Shown here: positions 25,538 through 31,891 of the stretch, one piece after another
Position numbering within the stretch: position 1 is the first letter of the stretch
Layout of the letters: each line of letters opens with the position of its first letter
Assembly (NCBI GenBank): GCA_027026755.1
Contig: JALVNE010000304.1
Coordinates: forward strand, 1-64,000
Reading direction: 5' to 3'
DNA length: 64,000 nt
DNA from: Sedimenticola sp.
GTDB taxonomy: Bacteria > Pseudomonadota > Gammaproteobacteria > Chromatiales > Chromatiaceae
Made by a program: the position numbers and the translations under genes
Notes under the pieces: generated by a model
Database searches by the model: none
The model's input: the letters and a program-made list of their open reading frames with translations, nothing else
Told to the model about the DNA's origin: nothing

Positions 25538-25605
25538 GAAAAACCGCCATCCAGGTGTTTTTTCTACGCAAGCCGAAAACGCGGTTTCCGGTTTGCTTTA
25601 TTGTC
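25538..25605. repeat. Degenerate REP-like palindromic segment between gspF and the TA pair
   Basis: GAAAAACCGCC and GGTGTTTTTTC form an imperfect hairpin, followed by CCGAAAACGCGGTTTCCGG. The words resemble the GAAAAACGGTGTTTTTC hairpin at 58210-58226 and the palindrome at 27484-27518. It may mark the junction where the toxin-antitoxin module entered. Confidence 0.4.
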
Positions 25606-25630
25606 GTAGGTTTGCTTGGGTATTGAATAA

Positions 25631-25834
25631 ATGACTTATAGTGAAATATCAAAAATGAGTGTGCTGGAGCGTCTTCAGGTCATGGAAGCCTTATGGGACT
25701 CGCTTACTCGTGAACCTGGTGGAATAGAACCGCCAAAATGGCATGAAGAAGTTCTTTCTGAAAGAAAGAAAATGATAGAAAGTGGCAGTGCTGATTTTAT
25801 ATCGCTGGAAGAAATAAAATTGAAGCATGAATAA
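25631..25834 (+). CDS. Addiction-module antitoxin of the small RelB-like / TIGR02574 type
   Basis: 67-residue acidic protein whose MSVLERLQVMEALWDSL segment is the hallmark of the short 'addiction module component' antitoxins paired with RelE/ParE toxins. PPKWHEEVLSERKKMIESG and the C-terminal FISLEEIKLK are also typical. The gene is far more AT-rich than the gsp genes on either side, indicating acquisition. A toxin reading frame overlaps its stop codon. Confidence 0.85.
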   Translation: MTYSEISKMSVLERLQVMEALWDSLTREPGGIEPPKWHEEVLSERKKMIESGSADFISLEEIKLKHE

Positions 25835-26142
25835 TTGGTATTAAATATATTCAGATATTATCTGAGGCGAAATATGACCTTGAAGATGGAAGGGAATTCT
25901 ATGATAACCAGGAGCGTGGTGTTGGTGATTATTTCTGGGATTCGCTTCTATCGGACATAGAATCGTTATACATTTATGCGGGAGTGCATTCCAAAGCGTA
26001 TGGTTATTACCGTATGCCCTCAATGAGGTTTCCGTATTCAATTTATTACGACCTGAATGATGATGTGGCATATATAGTTGCAGTATTACCAGAGCGAAGA
26101 AGTCCTGATTGGGTTAGAGGTAAGCTTGGTAATAATAGTTGA
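25834..26142 (+). CDS. RelE/ParE-like toxin frame with no standard start codon (possible ATT start)
   Basis: An intact frame of about 102 codons encodes YIQILSEAKYDLEDGREFYD, then YFWDSLLSDIESLYIYAGV, YGYYRMPSMRFPYSIYYDL and the C-terminal VAVLPERRSPDWVRGKLG. These follow the ParE/RelE order with the usual PERR-like basic end. No ATG, GTG or TTG lies in frame before the conserved start; the best candidate is ATT at 25834, overlapping the antitoxin TAA by one base, after an upstream TGA at 25828. Either a rare ATT start is used by coupling or the start was lost. The next gene, gspG, begins 50 bases on. Confidence 0.6.
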   Translation: MGIKYIQILSEAKYDLEDGREFYDNQERGVGDYFWDSLLSDIESLYIYAGVHSKAYGYYRMPSMRFPYSIYYDLNDDVAYIVAVLPERRSPDWVRGKLGNNS

Positions 26143-26192
26143 ATAAGGCACTTCACCGAATTTTGTTGTACAGAAGGAGAAGCACGGAGAAT

Positions 26193-26594
26193 ATGAAAAT
26201 CGATATAAAACGAAACAACGCGGGTTTCACTTTGCTGGAACTGCTGGTGGTGCTCGCCATCCTGGCCATGCTGGCAGGCCTGGTGGGACCCAAGGTGATG
26301 CAGCAGTTCGGCAAGGGCAAGCACGACGCGGCAGTGGCGCAGATCGGCAACCTGAAAAGCGCCCTGGAGCTGTACAAACTGGATGCCATGAACTATCCCC
26401 AGAGCCTGGATGCCCTGACCAAGGGCGTCAACGGCAACAAGCCCGTGCTGGACAAGTTGCCCAAGGACCCCTGGGGCAATGATTATCAGTACCGTTTCCC
26501 CGGCGAGCATGGTGACTATGACATCGTTTCCTATGGTTCCGATGGTCAGCCGGGTGGAGAGGGTGAAGCCCGGGATATCACCAGCTGGGAATAG
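26193..26594 (+). CDS. gspG: Major pseudopilin GspG
   Basis: 133-residue main subunit of the type II secretion pseudopilus. The prepilin leader MKIDIKRNNAG is cleaved before F12 of FTLLELLVVLAILAML, and Glu is at mature position 5. The C-terminal part has the GspG signature KDPWGNDYQYRFPGEHGDYD and YGSDGQPGGEG, including the calcium-binding loop region. Start ATG 26193 has GGAG at good spacing; the in-frame TTG at 26139 lies in the toxin region. It is the first of the five pseudopilin genes. Confidence 0.96.
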   Translation: MKIDIKRNNAGFTLLELLVVLAILAMLAGLVGPKVMQQFGKGKHDAAVAQIGNLKSALELYKLDAMNYPQSLDALTKGVNGNKPVLDKLPKDPWGNDYQYRFPGEHGDYDIVSYGSDGQPGGEGEARDITSWE

Positions 26595-26601
26595 CAGGGC
26601 G

Positions 26602-27084
26602 TTGAACCACGCCGTTTTTCGACATCCTCACAGCCGGGACGGGGGGTTCACCCTGCTGGAACTGCTGCTGGTACTGGCCCTGGCGGCCATCATGATGGTC
26701 CTGGTGCCCATGAAGATTTCCAGCGCCCTGCCGGGCACCCAGCTCAAGTCCGCCGCCAGGGAGCTGGCGGCGGGCCTGCGTTATGCACGCACCCACGCCC
26801 TTACTTCGCGGGAGGAAGCCACCCTCGTCCTGGACACGGAGAAGCGCCGCTTCAAGGTCACCGGGCGGGACAAGAGCTACGATATCCCTGCTTCCGTGGA
26901 CATCAGCATGTTGACCGCCGAGTCCGAGACCCGGGGCGAGCATGTGGGCGCCATCCGCTTCTTTCCCGACGGGGGCTCCACCGGTGGACGCATCACCCTC
27001 AGCCATGGTGAACGTGGCTTCGGCGTGGACGTGGACTGGCTCACGGGCAAGGTGCGCATCCTGGACGTGGAGCCGGAAGACTGA
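26602..27084 (+). CDS. gspH: Minor pseudopilin GspH
   Basis: About 160 residues with the prepilin motif GG|FTLLELLLVLALAAIMM, a GspH-type core (LKSAARELAAGLRYARTHALTSREEATLVLD) and a C-terminal beta-rich part ending KVRILDVEPED. The start is uncertain: TTG 26602 gives a 15-residue leader MNHAVFRHPHSRDGG, but GTG codons further upstream inside gspG are also in frame. The leader DNA resembles the palindrome in the gspJ leader (GTTGAA...CGTTTTTC). It overlaps gspI by one base. Confidence 0.85.
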   Translation: MNHAVFRHPHSRDGGFTLLELLLVLALAAIMMVLVPMKISSALPGTQLKSAARELAAGLRYARTHALTSREEATLVLDTEKRRFKVTGRDKSYDIPASVDISMLTAESETRGEHVGAIRFFPDGGSTGGRITLSHGERGFGVDVDWLTGKVRILDVEPED

Positions 27085-27458
27085 TGCGCAACCAGCGGGG
27101 CTTTTCCCTTCTCGAGGTGCTGGTGGCCTTTGCCATCCTCGGCATGTCGCTGGGTATTCTCTACCAGGCCTTCGGTGGCAGCCTGCGCAACCTGAGCGTG
27201 GCAGGTGACTACACCCGCGCCATGATCATTGCCGAGTCCCATCTGGCCGAGGCCGCCAACCGCATGCCTTTGCAGCAGGGAAGCGAGCGCGGAGAGGAGG
27301 AAGAGTATCGCTGGCAGCTACAAGTCACGCCCTGGGAAGAGGTCGAGGACCTTCCCAAAACCTTCAGAACCTGGCTGGTGGAAGTAAGGGTCAGCTGGGG
27401 CGGTGCGGGGCATTCCCGCCAGTACCATATCAGCACCCTGCGTCTGAGTCACAAATGA
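27084..27458 (+). CDS. gspI: Minor pseudopilin GspI
   Basis: 124-residue tip pseudopilin. Its short leader MRNQRG precedes FSLLEVLVAFAILGMSLGIL with Glu at mature position 5. The C-terminal domain is small (YRWQLQVTPWEEVEDLP and VRVSWGGAGHSRQYHISTLR), normal for GspI. It probably forms the pseudopilus tip with GspJ and GspK. The start overlaps the gspH stop (TGATG) and the stop overlaps the gspJ start. Confidence 0.92.
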   Translation: MRNQRGFSLLEVLVAFAILGMSLGILYQAFGGSLRNLSVAGDYTRAMIIAESHLAEAANRMPLQQGSERGEEEEYRWQLQVTPWEEVEDLPKTFRTWLVEVRVSWGGAGHSRQYHISTLRLSHK

Positions 27459-28195
27459 TGGGCGGGGCTAGGCATTCCTCCACCAGGGCATTGAAAAACG
27501 ACGTTTTTCAATGCCCTGCCAGGCGTTCGGGTTTTACCCTGCTGGAACTGATCATCTCCCTGGCCCTCATCGGCCTGATGAGCCTGTTGCTGTTCGGCGC
27601 CCTGCGTTTTGCGGGCAAGGCCTGGGATGCCAGCGAGAGCCGCCAGGAGCGCGACACCAGCATCAGCATGGTGTGGCAGTATCTTTCCGACCGTTTTGCC
27701 GAGGCGCGTTCCCTGAGCAGCCATGTGGAGTCCCAAGGCCAGAATGTGTTCTTCTTCCGGGGCAAGGCCCATGCCGTGGAATTCGTCAGCCCCATGCCTG
27801 CCCACCTGGGCAGTGGTGGGCTGTACATCATCCGCCTGCAGCGGGCCCTGGCGGGGGACCGAAAGCAGCTCATCCTGCGGCGCTGGCTCTATCACCCTGA
27901 AGTGCTGGCCGGCGCGGCCGGCCTGCCGGAATGGCGCCCCCTGTCCGGCAACGAACTCTACCGCGGCGGCAGGGAAAAACCGGAATTGCGCGCCTGGTAC
28001 AGCGAATCCGTGTTGGTGGACGACATCGAGGACGTGGATTTCTCCTACTACGGCGTCATGGCCCGGGGTGACGAAACGGCGGACTGGGACAGCGCCTGGG
28101 AGGACAGGCCTTACCTGCCGCAGCTGGTGCGCGTCAAACTCCGCGACAGCATGGGCGCCTGGCCAGAAATGACCTTCGAGCTGCCGGCGTTATGA
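27455..28195 (+). CDS. gspJ: Minor pseudopilin GspJ with unusually long leader
   Basis: 246 residues. The prepilin site is RRSG|FTLLELIISLALIGLM with a leader of 26 residues, against about 6-15 in most pseudopilins. The extra length is encoded by a perfect 35-bp palindrome (27484-27518, encoding TRALKNDVFQCPA). The rest is GspJ-like: GKAWDASESRQERDTSISMVWQYLSDRF and the C-terminal VDFSYYGVMARGDETADWDS. ATG 27455 overlaps the gspI stop. A later start inside the palindrome is possible but less well placed. Confidence 0.88.
   Translation: MMGGARHSSTRALKNDVFQCPARRSGFTLLELIISLALIGLMSLLLFGALRFAGKAWDASESRQERDTSISMVWQYLSDRFAEARSLSSHVESQGQNVFFFRGKAHAVEFVSPMPAHLGSGGLYIIRLQRALAGDRKQLILRRWLYHPEVLAGAAGLPEWRPLSGNELYRGGREKPELRAWYSESVLVDDIEDVDFSYYGVMARGDETADWDSAWEDRPYLPQLVRVKLRDSMGAWPEMTFELPAL
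27484..27518. repeat. Perfect 35-bp palindrome inside the gspJ leader
   Basis: CAGGGCATTGAAAAACG, one central A, then its exact inverse CGTTTTTCAATGCCCTG. A degenerate counterpart lies at 26595-26625 in the gspH leader. Related GTTGAAAAA/TTTTTCAAC words form the hairpins of element E4 at 58073-58239. It looks like a REP-like extragenic palindrome that has become coding sequence. Confidence 0.8.
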
Positions 28196-29145
28196 ACAGC
28201 TTGAATACCGGCCGCCGGCATGGAAGTGAGCAGCGGGGAATAGCCCTGGTGCTGGTGCTGTGGGTGATCGTACTGCTCAGCATCATTGCGGGCGCCATGT
28301 CCATGACCCAGCGTACCGGGGTGATGATGACCGGCAACATCCGTCAGGAACGGGAGGCCAGGGCGCTGCTCAATGCCGGGCTCAACTTCATGGCCCTGAT
28401 GCTGGAACGGCGCGGCCGCCCGGTGGAGGACAACCCCTGGCCGGTGGATGGCCGCCTGCATCCCTTCCCGTTTCGCGGACGGCTGGTCTGGATAGGCGCG
28501 GCGCCGGAGGAAGCGCGCATCGACCTCAACCAGGCCAGGGACGAGGTGTTGCTCGGCCTGCTCAGGTCGTCGGGGGTGGACGAAGAGCAGGCCTTGGCCC
28601 TGCGCGACGCCATCCTGGACTGGCGTGACAGGGACAACAACAGGCGCGCCGAGGGCGCCGAGGACAGGGACTACCATTCAGACGGTCGCCCCATAGGCGC
28701 CCGGGATTCGCGTTTCCTGTCCGTGGAGGAGCTGCAGCAGGTTCGCGGCATGACGTCAGAGATCTACAAAAAACTGGCCAGGGCATTGACCGTGGATGCG
28801 CGGCAACGTACAGTCAATCCCGCATTTGCGTCTCGCGAGGTGTTGCTGGCCGTGCCGGGGGTCACTCCCGAGGAGGTGGATGAATACATCGCCCTGCGCC
28901 AACAGGCCCGGGAACAGGGATTGCCAGTGCCCATGCCCGCTTTTGGCGGCGCCTTTTTCAAGAACAGCATGGGAACGCGGTTTCGCCTGTTTGCCGAACT
29001 GGATCTTGCTGGCGGCGGAAAGGCGCAGGCTGAAATGGTAGTGGATACAAGAAAGAAGACGCGCAAGGGTTATATGTTGTTACAAAAGAAATTTGGCAAG
29101 CTGGATTCCCTGGGGCGCGCAGCGCTTCCACAGGAAGAGGGTTGA
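28192..29145 (+). CDS. gspK: Minor pseudopilin GspK
   Basis: 317-residue largest pseudopilin. The leader ends QRG before IALVLVLWVIVLLSIIAGAM; the Glu at mature position 5 is absent, as usual for GspK. Typical blocks are TGVMMTGNIRQEREARALLNAGLNF, RIDLNQARDEVLLGLL, LRDAILDWRDRDNNRRAEGAED and SVEELQQVRGMTSEIYKKL, the central T2SSK helical domains. It overlaps gspJ by four bases and gspL at its 3' end. Confidence 0.94.
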   Translation: MNSLNTGRRHGSEQRGIALVLVLWVIVLLSIIAGAMSMTQRTGVMMTGNIRQEREARALLNAGLNFMALMLERRGRPVEDNPWPVDGRLHPFPFRGRLVWIGAAPEEARIDLNQARDEVLLGLLRSSGVDEEQALALRDAILDWRDRDNNRRAEGAEDRDYHSDGRPIGARDSRFLSVEELQQVRGMTSEIYKKLARALTVDARQRTVNPAFASREVLLAVPGVTPEEVDEYIALRQQAREQGLPVPMPAFGGAFFKNSMGTRFRLFAELDLAGGGKAQAEMVVDTRKKTRKGYMLLQKKFGKLDSLGRAALPQEEG

Positions 29146-29147
29146 GC

Positions 29148-30518
29148 GTGGCCCTGGATCTTTCTGTCACCCAGGCCTTGCGCCAATGGCGCAAACAGAT
29201 AGTGGACTGCCTGCCGCAGCTCTGGAGGGAGAGCATCTCCTCCCGCATCACCCCTTATGTACTGGAACTGGGCCCGGACAAGGCCCGCCTGCTGCGGGAT
29301 GACCGCCCTTTGGAGGAAATCCGCATCCTGGATGGGGGTGTGGACGCGGGCACGGCCGCCCGTTTGAAATCCCATGAGTACCCTCTGGTACTGATGCTGC
29401 CAAGGTCCTGGGTGTTGAGCAGGACCGTGGTGCTTCCGGCGGCCGCGGCGGAAAACCTGGGACAGGTGCTTGGTTTTGAACTGGACCGGCTCACGCCTTT
29501 CACCGCCGACCAGGTCTATTTCGATTACCAGCAACAACCGCGGGAAAGCGGCAGTGACATGCTCACGGTGGATGTGGCCCTGGTGCCGCGCAGGCGCGTG
29601 GACGATTGGCTGGACATGCTGCGTACGGCAGGTATCCCCGTGGATGCCATGAGTGCGCCGGATTTGTGGGAGGAGGCCAACCTGCTGCCAGCCCGGATGC
29701 GCGCCCGTACGGACTTGAAACGGCTGGTGCTGAGGTCCCTGCCTGCCGTGCTGGTGCTGGTATTGCTGGCTGCGGCCCTGGTGCTGCCTCTTTGGCAGAA
29801 GCGCCAGCTGGCCATGTCCATGCAGCAGCAAGAGAACGGGCTGCGCGCCCGGGCGTCCAGAGTGATGAAGATTCGTGAAACCCTGGACAAGGAACTGCGC
29901 GCCGTGGAATCGGTCCACGAGCGCTGGCAGTCGTCTCCGCCGGTGCTGGATGTGCTCCAGGTGCTGACCAATCTGCTGCCGGATGATACCTCCTTGCAGC
30001 GCATGGAAATCAAGGGCAGTGAACTGGTCATCAACGGCACTTCCGGACAGGCATCTTCTCTCATCGGCCTGTTGCAGAAGGCTCCCGGTTTCGACAATCC
30101 CCATTTCCTTTCCCCCGTGACCCAGCAGCGTGGCAAGGAGCTTTTCAATCTTTCGGCGACCATCAGCATGCCGTTTCCCCGTGATTCCGGATCGGAGCAC
30201 AACCTGGCCAATCCCGAAGACCGTCCGCCTCCGGCGCAGGAGCCTACGGCGGCAGCAAAAGCCCAGGAATCAGGGAAGGCTTCTGCCGGGGATGACGGGA
30301 AGGGGAAGCCTGTGCCGGCAGCGGCTTCCGCCACGGCAGCAGCACAGGCCCCGCCGACGGAAGCCGGGAAAGCATCTGCTTCCCGGGCACAGAAGGACAA
30401 GCCTTCGGTCATTGCTTTTCCGGAAAGCGTGAACACGCCGCCTTCCATGCCCCATCTGCAGGGCTCGATCGACAGCGGCCATGTCCCGGGCCGGGCGACT
30501 TCCGGGGAGGCTCAGTGA
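29148..30518 (+). CDS. gspL: GspL/PilN-like type II secretion assembly protein
   Basis: About 457 residues. A cytoplasmic part with actin-like (PilM/GspL) character (residues ~1-190; FELDRLTPFTADQVYFDYQ is the clearest block) precedes one membrane helix (SLPAVLVLVLLAAALVLPLW, ~200-220), a coiled coil, and a PilN-like periplasmic domain (LDVLQVLTNLLPDDTSLQRM). The last ~110 residues are low-complexity Pro/Ala/Lys/Ser, unusual for GspL. GTG 29148 has GGAAGAGGG six bases upstream; TTG 29142, overlapping the gspK stop, is the alternative. Confidence 0.85.
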   Translation: MALDLSVTQALRQWRKQIVDCLPQLWRESISSRITPYVLELGPDKARLLRDDRPLEEIRILDGGVDAGTAARLKSHEYPLVLMLPRSWVLSRTVVLPAAAAENLGQVLGFELDRLTPFTADQVYFDYQQQPRESGSDMLTVDVALVPRRRVDDWLDMLRTAGIPVDAMSAPDLWEEANLLPARMRARTDLKRLVLRSLPAVLVLVLLAAALVLPLWQKRQLAMSMQQQENGLRARASRVMKIRETLDKELRAVESVHERWQSSPPVLDVLQVLTNLLPDDTSLQRMEIKGSELVINGTSGQASSLIGLLQKAPGFDNPHFLSPVTQQRGKELFNLSATISMPFPRDSGSEHNLANPEDRPPPAQEPTAAAKAQESGKASAGDDGKGKPVPAAASATAAAQAPPTEAGKASASRAQKDKPSVIAFPESVNTPPSMPHLQGSIDSGHVPGRATSGEAQ

Positions 30519-31108
30519 ACATGAAGCAGCGGGGAGAAAAGCAGCGCTGTGCACTGATTCTCGGAGGGCTGGGGCTGCTCGTGATCCTGGTCCTGGCTCT
30601 GGTCATCTATCCGTGGTGGACCAGAATGCAGTTCTATGACAAGGCCGTGGACCAGGCCGCAGACCACATTCAGCGTTACCAGCGCCTCCTGGACAGCGCC
30701 CCAGAGCAGCGGAAGAAACTGAAAAATCTCCGACAGCAGTTGAAGAAGCGCAAATACTTCATCAGCGCCGCAAACCCCGAACTGGCGGCGGCCGAACTCC
30801 AGAAGCGCGTGAAAACCATAGTCACGGAAGCCAAGGGCAAACTCGTGAGTACGCAGAAAATGGATACCCAGGGGGACGGTTGGATCCGGGAAATAAGAAT
30901 CAAGGTACGCATGAAAGGGGATGTGGAGGCTCTGGCCAGGGTACTGCATGAACTGGAAGGGCAGTTGCCGCTGGTGAAGGTGGACAATGTGTCCATACGC
31001 AGCCGCCGCACAGTGAAGGGACGGCGCAGGAATCGCGTGGAAGGCTATGAGCTGGATGTCAGTTTCGAGCTGGTGGGCTATATGCTCGCTGGAGGGGGCG
31101 GAAAATGA
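30515..31108 (+). CDS. gspM: GspM-like type II secretion protein
   Basis: 197-residue bitopic protein: a short cytoplasmic N terminus, one membrane helix (CALILGGLGLLVILVLALVIY), a coiled coil (residues ~35-85) and a periplasmic ferredoxin-like domain ending VSFELVGYMLAGGGGK. This layout and its position after gspL identify it as GspM (GspMb-like), partner of GspL. Start is GTG 30515, overlapping the gspL stop, or ATG 30521. Confidence 0.85.
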   Translation: MNMKQRGEKQRCALILGGLGLLVILVLALVIYPWWTRMQFYDKAVDQAADHIQRYQRLLDSAPEQRKKLKNLRQQLKKRKYFISAANPELAAAELQKRVKTIVTEAKGKLVSTQKMDTQGDGWIREIRIKVRMKGDVEALARVLHELEGQLPLVKVDNVSIRSRRTVKGRRRNRVEGYELDVSFELVGYMLAGGGGK

Positions 31109-31713
31109 ACAGGTTTCTGCTCATCATCGCGGCGCTGCTTGCGGCATTTCTCGGATGGCGCTGGTTCAATCCCGTTACGGCGCCTGAGTTGGAGCCGGCG
31201 TCGTCCAAAGGGGCAGGGAACGGTGATATCGGCGAACTCCTGGACAACATGAATCTGGCGGCCAGCTTTCCTCCCCTGGCAGCCTATCAGGCCATCAGTG
31301 CCCGTCCCCTGTTCTTCAGCCAGCGGCGTCCGCCACCACCCTATGTGCCGGAGAAGGGTGGGGGCAGGAAACCGGGACCGTCGCGCAAGACAGGCAAGCC
31401 ACGGATACAGCTTTCCGCCATCGTTCGTATTGGCGACCAGGTCTATGCGCTGGTTCGGGGTGGCAGGAACAAGGGTAGCAGGCGCGTGCGCGTCAATGAT
31501 GATATAGACGGCTGGAAGGTGGTCAGCATCGACGCAGACAGGCTGGTGCTGAACAGTGGCTCGGAAACCGAAACCCTGCTGCTGAGGAACTACAAGCCCG
31601 TCAAACCTGTCAAACAGGCGCCGAAGAAAGCCGCCAGGCCTGGAGCGAAAAACCGGAAAGACAAGGGGCGGCGGAGAGCCAAGCCCCCGCCCGCAGAAAC
31701 TCGCCGCCGTTAG
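31105..31713 (+). CDS. GspC/GspN-like type II secretion protein with basic tail
   Basis: 202-residue protein with an N-terminal membrane helix (FLLIIAALLAAFLGWRWF), a Pro-rich stretch around FFSQRRPPPPYVPEKG, and an HR-domain-like segment RIQLSAIVRIGDQVYALVRGG and VRVNDDIDGWKVVSIDADRLVLNSG, resembling the homology region of GspC/PilP that contacts the secretin. The C terminus (~35 residues) is strongly basic (KPVKQAPKKAARPGAKNRKD...). No PDZ domain is present. Position between gspM and gspD supports the inner-to-outer-membrane linker role. Confidence 0.8.
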   Translation: MNRFLLIIAALLAAFLGWRWFNPVTAPELEPASSKGAGNGDIGELLDNMNLAASFPPLAAYQAISARPLFFSQRRPPPPYVPEKGGGRKPGPSRKTGKPRIQLSAIVRIGDQVYALVRGGRNKGSRRVRVNDDIDGWKVVSIDADRLVLNSGSETETLLLRNYKPVKPVKQAPKKAARPGAKNRKDKGRRRAKPPPAETRRR

Positions 31714-31778
31714 CGAGAACAGCCGTCGATTGTAGTATGGAGCGGTTAAGCCCGACGACAGTCGTCACCAAGGGGCAA

Positions 31779-31801
31779 TGTCGGACTGAAGGCTGACCTG
31801 T
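31779..31801. repeat. Degenerate half REP unit upstream of gspD
   Basis: TGTCGGACTGAAGGCTGACCTG resembles the right half of the REP pairs at 10673 and 52832 (TGTCGGGCTGAAGCCCGACC). It lies in the 178-base gap between the GspC/N-like gene and gspD. Confidence 0.45.
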
Positions 31802-31891
31802 GAACAGTTGGTGGTCTCATGCCCGGGCGTTGTTTCTGTCGTTGACGGGTATGTGCTACTATTTCGCGCTTATAAATCAGGGAAACAAACA

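Noticed and set aside
30230-30480. Low-complexity end of gspL, considered as a frameshifted fusion
   Set aside because: The frame stays open to the expected overlap with gspM, and codon use is uniform, so it is a genuine Pro/Ala-rich tail.
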